Origin: Chloroflexota bacterium
GTDB lineage: Bacteria > Chloroflexota > Anaerolineae > Anaerolineales > DRMV01
Assembly: GCA_013154225.1 (NCBI GenBank)
Contig: JAADCW010000133.1
Coordinates: 1 to 7,789 of the forward strand
DNA: 7,789 bases
Direction of reading: 5' to 3'
Shown: positions 1-5,534 of the stretch, in pieces
How positions within the stretch are numbered: position 1 is the first letter of the stretch
Layout: each line of letters opens with the position of its first letter
Program-made: the position numbers and the translations under genes
The notes under the pieces: model-generated
Seen by the model: the letters and a program-made list of their open reading frames with translations, nothing else
Told to the model about the DNA's origin: nothing
The model's database searches: none

Positions 1-617
1 AAAACCGCTGGTTCAACGATTACTTTGCCGTGGCCGCGGGCCTGGGCCGCCGTCTCACCCCTTGGGGAAGCCGCCGCGACCGCAAACTCGGGCCCAGCCT
101 GGATTTCTTTGGTCTCAACTACTACACCAGCGACCTGGTGGCTTTTACCCCCACCCCGCCAGCCTACACCAAGCGACGCTTTCCGCCTGACGCGCCCCAA
201 AGTGAACATGGCGACATCGCACACGTACCCGAAGGCATGTTCCAGGGCATTCGCTGGGCAAGCCGTTTTGGCAAGCCCATCCTCATCACCGAAAACGGCG
301 TGGAAGACAGCACCGACACCCTGCGCCCGCGCTATCTGGCCGAACATCTCTTCCAGGTGTGGCAGGCGACCATTTACGACTGGGACGTGCGAGGGTATCT
401 GCACTGGACCCTGACCGACAACTTCGAGTGGGATCGCGGCTGGACGCGGCGCTTTGGCCTCTGGGCGTTGGATCCGGAAACACAAGTGCGCACCCCGCGG
501 CCCAGTGCGGCGTTTTATACGGCCATTTGCCAAAACAACGCGCTGGATGTGGAAACAGTGGCCCACTATGCCCCAGCCGCGCTGGACATGCTGATGCCTG
601 GACTTTCTTCCTCTTGA
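1..617 (+). CDS. Family 1 glycoside hydrolase (beta-glucosidase-like), 3' end only
   Basis: This is the C-terminal part of a retaining beta-glycosidase, about 204 residues in frame from base 3; the start lies before the window. Family 1 enzymes remove beta-linked glucose or galactose from oligosaccharides through a glutamate nucleophile. Seen here: the motif FFGLNYYTS near bases 105-132; the nucleophile motif ITENG, with its Glu codon at 291-293; and LTDNFEWDRGW followed by RRFGL, the usual aglycone-site and late-barrel segment. ETQVRTPRPSA near the end is also typical. The acid/base motif (NEP) would lie upstream and cannot be seen. After the usual family end there are about 25 extra residues with no recognised domain. 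No signal peptide can be judged. The next gene starts six bases after the stop, so the two are probably co-transcribed. Family assignment is firm; substrate is not determinable. Confidence 0.93.
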   Translation, partial: NRWFNDYFAVAAGLGRRLTPWGSRRDRKLGPSLDFFGLNYYTSDLVAFTPTPPAYTKRRFPPDAPQSEHGDIAHVPEGMFQGIRWASRFGKPILITENGVEDSTDTLRPRYLAEHLFQVWQATIYDWDVRGYLHWTLTDNFEWDRGWTRRFGLWALDPETQVRTPRPSAAFYTAICQNNALDVETVAHYAPAALDMLMPGLSSS

Positions 618-623
618 CCCTCT

Positions 624-1199
624 ATGTCGTCCTTCTCAAAAATTTTTCTGGTGCTTTTCATGATCAGCGCGGCTGGGCGCTTTATCAACACCGAGCCGCT
701 CCCCTGGGTATGGGCTTTCATGCGGAACGTATCTGACGACCCGCGCCACCTCACGCCCATAGGGTCAAGGTTATTCCTGCACAAATTCAACCTCATTATT
801 GGCGTCTTGCTCTTCGTGCTATGGATTTTGCTGGGCCTGACCACCACGGGCATCATCACTTTGCTTCTGGCCTGGTTAGCCGCAGATGCAGCCATGGGCC
901 TGGTCAAAATCCTCAATGCTTTCTTGCCGCCCCAACACACCGTGCAGACTCGGGCTGAAATCCTCGACTTTGCCATCATCCACGAAGGTATAGGGGAAGG
1001 CAGCACTATCGCAAAGATACTGGTGCAGGTCAACATTCCCGGGTTTGGGGTGCATGTGCTTCCACGGGCAGTCATTACGCCCCTTTATCGCACCCAACTG
1101 CGCATTGGGAAAAGCATCTCTCTGGATTGCAAAATCGGGGGGTTAGGGCTGGTTTATACCTGGCAAAAGGGCTTTTACGAAAAACCATGCTGGCATTGA
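624..1199 (+). CDS. Unrecognised protein with N-terminal membrane helices and a soluble C-terminal domain
   Basis: I do not recognise this 191-residue protein. A short hydrophobic stretch lies at about residues 5-18. A long hydrophobic region at about 55-90 (LLFVLWILLGL and onward) could form two closely spaced helices. From about residue 108 the protein is soluble and beta-rich, with the pattern AEILDF, then LVQVNIPGFGVHV, then a proline-containing stretch, then LRIGKSISLDC. This recalls small beta-barrel domains found behind membrane helices in bacterial proteins of unknown function; that comparison is by pattern only. The ATG at 624 follows the glycosidase stop by six bases and has no purine-rich ribosome site before it, so translation may be coupled to the upstream gene or begin elsewhere. 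Base composition and hydrophobic pattern support a real gene. Confidence 0.6.
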   Translation: MSSFSKIFLVLFMISAAGRFINTEPLPWVWAFMRNVSDDPRHLTPIGSRLFLHKFNLIIGVLLFVLWILLGLTTTGIITLLLAWLAADAAMGLVKILNAFLPPQHTVQTRAEILDFAIIHEGIGEGSTIAKILVQVNIPGFGVHVLPRAVITPLYRTQLRIGKSISLDCKIGGLGLVYTWQKGFYEKPCWH

Positions 1200-1270
1200 T
1201 TTGCCCATGCTTTTGCTCCGGGCAAGTCAACTTTGGCCTCTACTTGCACGCAGGCTTCGCCCTCTGCAAA

Positions 1271-1302
1271 CAAAAAACGCCCTCACAATGCAGAGAAGGC
1301 GT
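1271..1302 (-). terminator. Rho-independent terminator-like hairpin for minus-strand transcription
   Basis: Read on the minus strand, ACGCCTTC (1302-1295) pairs with GAGGGCGT (1284-1277), including one G-T pair. Six T residues follow (1277-1272, the first being the last stem base). It lies about 185 bases past the stop of the 649-residue kinase gene, so it could end the lysS-kinase transcript. An alternative 7-bp pairing, CTCTGCA (1262-1268) with TGCAGAG (1289-1295), competes with it. Confidence 0.5.
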
Positions 1303-1321
1303 GATAAACAAACCGAAATTT

Positions 1322-1336
1322 GCCTCGGAACGAGGC
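1322..1336. other. Short perfect hairpin in the convergent intergenic region
   Basis: GCCTCG (1322-1327) and CGAGGC (1331-1336) form a perfect 6-bp stem around a GAA loop. On the plus strand three T residues follow, too few for a convincing terminator. It sits between two stronger hairpins and may add to a bidirectional stop or belong to a dispersed intergenic repeat. Confidence 0.4.
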
Positions 1337-1402
1337 TTTCCCTCTCGCCCCCAGGGCAGGAGGCTGGAGAAACGCCGATGCCGAGCGACGCCAAGGTGTA
1401 GG

Positions 1403-1454
1403 GTAGCAAAACAAACGCTAACCCCTCTCCCTTTGGGAGAGGGGTTTTTGCTAC
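1403..1454 (+). terminator. Strong hairpin terminator inside a larger inverted repeat
   Basis: CCCCTCTCCC (1422-1431) and GGGAGAGGGG (1435-1444) make a perfect 10-bp stem with a TTT loop, followed by five T residues (1445-1449). This is a classic intrinsic terminator for the plus-strand glycosidase/membrane-protein pair. Outside it, GTAGCAAAA (1403-1411) and TTTTGCTAC (1446-1454) are a perfect 9-bp inverted repeat, separated from the inner stem by ten bases on the left and one on the right. On the minus strand the stem is followed by a weaker T-rich stretch, so it may also slow the kinase transcript, whose stop codon is about 30 bases away. Confidence 0.75.
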
Positions 1455-1485
1455 GGCGTTGACATCCACGAGAAATTGTCACAGA

Positions 1486-3435
1486 TTAGGGTTTGCCAAA
1501 CGCGGCCGCGGTATCTTCTTCCAGCCCAGGCAACACAACGGTGAACGTGGTGCCTTTGCCCACCTCTGATTCGACCCACACACGGCCGTGGTGGCTTTCG
1601 ATAATGGATTTCACAATGGCCAGCCCCAGGCCTGTACCCGAGGTTTCCGAGGCCACATTACTGCCGCGGAAGAATTTGTTGAAAATGTAGGGTTGTTCGC
1701 TGGGGGGAATGCCTGGCCCCGTGTCGCTGACCCGAATAATGACCTGCTGGCCGCGGCCCTCCGCGGTCACGGTGACGCATCCGCCGGGCGGTGTGTATTT
1801 CACCGCGTTGCCGATGATGTTGTCCAACATCTGGCGTAGGCGCACGGCATTGCCAAAGACCATAGGCAAGTCTTCTTCCACTGTACTGCGGAAGCACACA
1901 CCCTTCTTCTCTGCCTGTTCGCGACCGCTTTCCACCGCGTAGCGCAACACGCTGACAATCGAAACCACCTCTTTTTCCAAATCAAAGCCGGCTTCAATCC
2001 GCCCTAAATCCAACAGATCGTTGATAAGGGCGGTGATGTTTTCTACACTCAAGCGCACGCGCTTGACAAACTCTTTTTGCATTTCGTTCAGCGGGCCAGC
2101 GCGCTCCAACAGTTCCACATAGCCCAAAATTGCGGTGAGCGGGGAACGCAAATCGTGGGAAACCGCGCTGACGAATTCGTTTTTGATGCGGTCCAATTCC
2201 TTGAAGTGGGTCACATCATGCAGGGTAATGGCCACCCCGATCTTGGGAATAGGCACAGCCTGCAAACTAAACACCCTGCCATCGGGCGCGGTGATTTCGG
2301 TGTGGAATTCGTGCCCATCGAGGGCTTCGCGAATGCCCGCTTCCAAATCGCGGTCGGGGCAAAATTCGGTGTATTGCCGGCCAAGCACCGAGAGGTGCGG
2401 GTCAATATCCAGCGCCTGGCGGGCTACCCGGTTGATGATGATGGCTTCGCCGTTGGGGTTGAGCACCACAATGCCGTCTTCAATGTTGTTGAGCACGGTT
2501 TCCAGACGGCGGCGCTCAGCATTAGCCGCGGTAAACAACTGCGCGTTGTCTAAGGCCACCGCGGCATATTCGGCCAGGGCGGTCAAACGCTCCACGTGGC
2601 GCTGGGTGAAATACCCGCGGCGCTGACGATTGTCTACCCCCAACACACCAATCACGCGGCCGTGGATGTAGAGGGGCACGTAAATCAGCGAATGCACCAA
2701 ATAGGCTGTTTTGATTTTCTCGGGGGCATCGCGCTCCAGAAGCACGGGCTTCCCTGTGCGCACCACCTCGCCAGCCAGGGTATCTTGCACTTTCAAGCGC
2801 AAGGTGCTGGCCGCGCGCTCCTCAAAATTGCGCGAAGCCCGCAAATAAAGTTCCCCGGTTTCCTCATCCAGCAACAAAAGGGTGCTTTCTTCGGCGCCGG
2901 TAAACTCCACTGCCGCATTGACCACCGCGGCCAGGGTCTCATCCAAATCCAATTTCGCGGTCAGGGTGCGCCCCACCCGCAACAGGGTATGGAGTTCGTC
3001 AATATGGGAACGCAACATCAAGGTGTCACGTTCCGCTTCTTGGGCCGCCCATTGGCGCGCGGCTTGCTTTCGCGCCAACGCCCGCCGCAGGGCTTCGGCC
3101 AACTTACTGCTTTGCACAGGCGGTTCCAGAACGTCGATCGCCCCCAGCCGCATCGCGCGCTTCAACACTTCGGGATCGTCTGCCTGCTCGGTGAACAGCA
3201 AGAATGGCACGTGCAAGCAATGTTCGGCCAACCCGCTAATCACTGGCGCTTCCAATGCCGTGGTATCGGCCAACACCAAGTCAGGCTCATAATCGGGGAA
3301 GACGTCGGTAGGCGGCCGTCCCCATGCTTCTTCGGGCAAAGCCACAGGCTTAAAACCCAAAGCGCGCAACGCCTGGCTGAGTAGCCGACGAGCCTGGGCT
3401 TCGGAAACCACGAGCAGAACCGTTGTCAAAACCAT
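1486..3435 (-). CDS. Sensor histidine kinase: receiver-like, GAF, PAS, HisKA and ATPase domains (649 aa)
   Basis: This is a cytoplasmic hybrid-type kinase with no membrane helix. Residues 1-122 are receiver-like: D57 lies where the phospho-acceptor Asp belongs, but the acidic pair is S11-E12 and the conserved Lys is replaced by P105, so the domain is probably altered in function. Residues about 150-300 are a GAF domain (LIYVPL, VIGVLGVDN). Residues about 310-412 are a PAS domain (EDGIVVLNPNGE). The kinase core follows: H-box SHDLRSPLTA with H427, N-box DNIIGNAVKYTP with N543, DTGPGIP at 571-577, the F-box at 585-589, and GTGLGL at 600-605. All catalytic motifs look intact. GAF and PAS suggest sensing of an internal ligand or redox signal. 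It begins three bases after the stop of the upstream kinase, so the two are surely co-transcribed. The start may be ATG 3435 or TTG 3429 (see the ribosome site entry). Confidence 0.93.
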   Translation of the reverse strand: MVLTTVLLVVSEAQARRLLSQALRALGFKPVALPEEAWGRPPTDVFPDYEPDLVLADTTALEAPVISGLAEHCLHVPFLLFTEQADDPEVLKRAMRLGAIDVLEPPVQSSKLAEALRRALARKQAARQWAAQEAERDTLMLRSHIDELHTLLRVGRTLTAKLDLDETLAAVVNAAVEFTGAEESTLLLLDEETGELYLRASRNFEERAASTLRLKVQDTLAGEVVRTGKPVLLERDAPEKIKTAYLVHSLIYVPLYIHGRVIGVLGVDNRQRRGYFTQRHVERLTALAEYAAVALDNAQLFTAANAERRRLETVLNNIEDGIVVLNPNGEAIIINRVARQALDIDPHLSVLGRQYTEFCPDRDLEAGIREALDGHEFHTEITAPDGRVFSLQAVPIPKIGVAITLHDVTHFKELDRIKNEFVSAVSHDLRSPLTAILGYVELLERAGPLNEMQKEFVKRVRLSVENITALINDLLDLGRIEAGFDLEKEVVSIVSVLRYAVESGREQAEKKGVCFRSTVEEDLPMVFGNAVRLRQMLDNIIGNAVKYTPPGGCVTVTAEGRGQQVIIRVSDTGPGIPPSEQPYIFNKFFRGSNVASETSGTGLGLAIVKSIIESHHGRVWVESEVGKGTTFTVVLPGLEEDTAAAFGKP

Positions 3436-3440
3436 CTCCT
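3436..3440 (-). promoter_or_regulatory. Ribosome binding site overlapping the upstream stop codon
   Basis: On the minus strand the junction reads TAGGAGATG. The stop TAG of the 559-residue kinase overlaps the Shine-Dalgarno AGGAG, which directly abuts the ATG at 3435. That leaves no spacer. The third codon, TTG (3429-3427), has a normal six-base spacing and would give a protein starting MTTVLLVV, a usual receiver-domain beginning. The arrangement implies tight translational coupling, and either start is possible. Confidence 0.65.
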
Positions 3441-5118
3441 AAGGGTTGCTTCCACGGCTGGCAATCGGAAGCACAAAGTGGAAAACGGTGCCCTTATTTT
3501 TCTTGCTTTCAGCCCATACCTTGCCGCCGTGGGCTTCGACAATTTCTTTGACTACTGAAAGCCCCAACCCCAAACCGCCAAACCGTCGTGTGGTTGAGCC
3601 ATCTACTTGATAAAAACGTTCAAAAATGTGCGGCAAATGCTTTGAAGAGATGCCAATGCCTGTGTCTTTGATCAAGACATGGGCTAAATCGCCCTTATCG
3701 CGGCGCACGGTGACTTCAATGTGCCCGCCTTCGGGCGTGAATTTGATGGCGTTGGTGATGAGATGGTCAAAGACCATGCCCAACTGTTCAGGGTCGCCGA
3801 GCACGGCAACTTCATCGTCGGCTGTGTGCACTTCAAGGGTCAGTTTCTTCTGTTGGGCTCGCGGTTTGTGGCGGGTTACGGCCAAGCGGGCCAAGTCGTT
3901 CAAATCAACGCGTGCCCATTGGGTCGGCGCCAACGATACGCCTTGCAATGCAGTGACCGAAGAAACAATATCGCCAATTTGGGCCAGTTTTTGGCGCACT
4001 GTTTCCAGCGCGTGGCGCTGCTCTTCCGAGAGGTCGCCCATCTGGCCTTCCATGAGCATTTCCACATAACCCTGCGCCACGCCCAAGGGGGTGCGCAGTT
4101 CGTGGCTGAGGTTTTGCAAAATTTCGCTTTTCAGGCGCTCGCCTTCGCGGGCGGCTTTGGCCGTGCGCTGCATGGCTTTGGCGTGCTCTTCCAGGGCCTG
4201 GAAAAGCCGTGCGTTGACCAAAGCGATGGAAGCATAATCGGCGATGGCTTCCAGCAGGGCCTGCTCTTCGGGCGTGAACGGCCGCGGCTCGGTGCGCACA
4301 ACAGCCAGCAAAGCCACCACTTCATTTTTGACCTTGACCGGCACCACCAAAGCCGACTTCCCCAAGGCATAGATTTTGAAACGCCGCAGGGGATCGCCGT
4401 GGATGCTCAGCGCTTCGCCCGAAAGCGCCACCAAACTGCTCAAGCCGTCATCCCAACTTTGCCCCAGCCGGCCCGAAAGGGAACGCGGCAGACCTTGCTG
4501 GGCCACCAGGGTCAGGCGCTTGCCGTCTTCTTCCCGCAGGAACATCCACCCTTTGTCTGCCTCGGCCAGCCGCAGCGCGCCTTCGACCAACCGTTGGAAG
4601 AGCACCTTCTGGTTGGTCACCGAGGCCACGGCTTTGGCCAAATCAAACAGCGTGGTCAGTTCCCGCACCCGACGCTGAAGTTCCTGGTTGGCCTTTTGCA
4701 ACTGACGGGCCAGTTGGATTTTGGCCTGGCGTTCCCGCACCTGCTTGAGCACACGCTCCACAGCAGAGACGACTTCCGTATCCTGCATGGGCCACAGCAG
4801 GAAGTCGGAAGCGCCTAATCGGAAAGCCTGGATGATGTCCCGTTCTTCACCTTTGCTCCCCACCACAATGATGGGCACGTCGTCGCCTTGGGATTGCAGG
4901 GCTGCCAACAGGTCTTTCCCGCTCAGGTCGGGCAGGTGCATATCTGCGATGATAAGATGGGGGGCAAAGCGGGCACTTTCCTGCAGGGCTGCGCCCGCTT
5001 CGCCCACCACCTTTACCCGATAACGCAACGGCTGAAGGCTTTGCCGTGCAATCAAATCGGCAATTTCCGGGTCGGGTTCCACCACCAGGATACGCTCTCG
5101 GGCTTTGGTTGTTACCAT
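3439..5118 (-). CDS. Sensor histidine kinase: receiver-like, GAF, HisKA and ATPase domains (559 aa)
   Basis: This is a soluble kinase with no membrane helix. Residues about 8-125 are receiver-like (ILVVEPDPE, LIIADMHLPD, GASDFLLWP). D59 is in the phospho-acceptor position, but the usual Thr is G87 and the conserved Lys is W109, so normal phosphoryl signalling is doubtful. Residues 126-155 look like a coiled coil. Residues about 152-305 are a GAF domain (ALVVPVKVKNEVVALLAVV, then IADYASIALVNARLF). The kinase core has H-box SHELRTPLG with H339, N-box TNAIKFTP with N456, DTGIGI at 485-490, the F-box FERFYQ, and GLGLGL at 515-520. It ends in FHFVLPI, the usual family end. The start at ATG 5118 has GAGAG upstream at a reasonable distance. 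It resembles the next gene in architecture but lacks a PAS domain, which suggests duplication and divergence. The signal is unknown. Confidence 0.93.
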   Translation of the reverse strand: MVTTKARERILVVEPDPEIADLIARQSLQPLRYRVKVVGEAGAALQESARFAPHLIIADMHLPDLSGKDLLAALQSQGDDVPIIVVGSKGEERDIIQAFRLGASDFLLWPMQDTEVVSAVERVLKQVRERQAKIQLARQLQKANQELQRRVRELTTLFDLAKAVASVTNQKVLFQRLVEGALRLAEADKGWMFLREEDGKRLTLVAQQGLPRSLSGRLGQSWDDGLSSLVALSGEALSIHGDPLRRFKIYALGKSALVVPVKVKNEVVALLAVVRTEPRPFTPEEQALLEAIADYASIALVNARLFQALEEHAKAMQRTAKAAREGERLKSEILQNLSHELRTPLGVAQGYVEMLMEGQMGDLSEEQRHALETVRQKLAQIGDIVSSVTALQGVSLAPTQWARVDLNDLARLAVTRHKPRAQQKKLTLEVHTADDEVAVLGDPEQLGMVFDHLITNAIKFTPEGGHIEVTVRRDKGDLAHVLIKDTGIGISSKHLPHIFERFYQVDGSTTRRFGGLGLGLSVVKEIVEAHGGKVWAESKKNKGTVFHFVLPIASRGSNP

Positions 5119-5192
5119 AGAAATCTCTCGTCGGTGCCTGCGTCTTCAATGTGCGCTGGCCTCATCTCACGCCAACGCAGGGCAGCGCGTGC

Positions 5193-5486
5193 CTACTCTG
5201 CTTTGGCGTCAATCGCGTCGCCAAACAAACGCAACGTGGCCAGCAAATCGGTCAAATCCAGCACGGCCTGGTGGATGATGTCCAGCAGTTCATCGTCCAC
5301 CATCAGGCCTTTGGCCTCCGCCTCACGACGGATCAGCCCTTCGCTGGTGCGTACCAAGCCTATGTTGTGTCCCAAATCATGCACTAAACGACGAATAGCC
5401 TCCCGATAGCGAAGACGCTCTTGCGGCGGCTGTTGGTTGATCAGTGCTGCAAGTTCCAGCCACACAAGTTGTGCTTTATCGCTCAT
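5193..5486 (-). CDS. Small stand-alone DHp/HisKA-like helical protein (97 aa)
   Basis: This short, mostly helical protein has no recognised full-length family. Residues 30-55 read RRLVHDLGHNIGLV and on. This matches the histidine-kinase H-box layout (His-Asp/Glu-Leu at H36-D37-L38), though the usual Arg-Thr/Asn-Pro is replaced by Gly-His-Asn. After a linker (about 56-64), residues 65-92 form a second amphipathic helix (ELLDIIHQAVLDLTDLL) like the second helix of a HisKA hairpin. There is no ATP-binding domain, signal peptide or membrane segment. It lies between lysS (48 bases upstream) and two full kinases (74 bases downstream), all on one strand, which supports a role in their signalling. 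By analogy with Spo0B-type or other DHp-only proteins it could be a phosphotransfer intermediate or a dimerisation partner; this is inference. It could also be only a structural helical hairpin. The ribosome site before ATG 5486 is weak. Confidence 0.7.
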   Translation of the reverse strand: MSDKAQLVWLELAALINQQPPQERLRYREAIRRLVHDLGHNIGLVRTSEGLIRREAEAKGLMVDDELLDIIHQAVLDLTDLLATLRLFGDAIDAKAE

Positions 5487-5508
5487 TCGACACCACCCGA
5501 TAAGAGGC

Positions 5509-5522
5509 CAGCCGCGCGGCTG
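5509..5522. other. 14-bp palindrome between lysS and the small DHp-like gene
   Basis: CAGCCGCGCGGCTG is a perfect palindrome starting 12 bases past the lysS stop. As RNA it could fold into a 5-bp stem with a GCGC loop. No T tract follows on either strand, so it is not a convincing terminator. It might slow transcription, mark an mRNA processing point, or be chance in GC-rich DNA. Confidence 0.3.
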
Positions 5523-5534
5523 ACAGGGGGCGCC

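Noticed and set aside
1201..1225. TTGCCC/GGGCAA inverted repeat just past the membrane-protein stop as a terminator
   Set aside because: The stem is only 6 bp with a 13-base loop and no T tract follows; the hairpin at 1422-1449 is far better.
1127..1482. Small open frames on both strands in the convergent intergenic region
   Set aside because: They run across the hairpins, lack ribosome sites and have low-complexity Arg/Ser-rich translations.
2596..3384. Plus-strand open frame (262 codons) opposite the 649-residue kinase
   Set aside because: It is antisense to the receiver and GAF coding sequence, His/Gln-rich and without recognisable motifs; a mirror of the real gene.
3721..4818. Long plus-strand open frame (365 codons) opposite the 559-residue kinase
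   Set aside because: It lies wholly antisense to a clear kinase with intact motifs, and its sequence shows no domain. GC-rich coding DNA commonly yields such shadow frames.
5119..5192. Promoter (TTGGCG and ACATTG) before the 559-residue kinase
   Set aside because: Both hexamers match consensus poorly and the gap fits a simple operon spacer.
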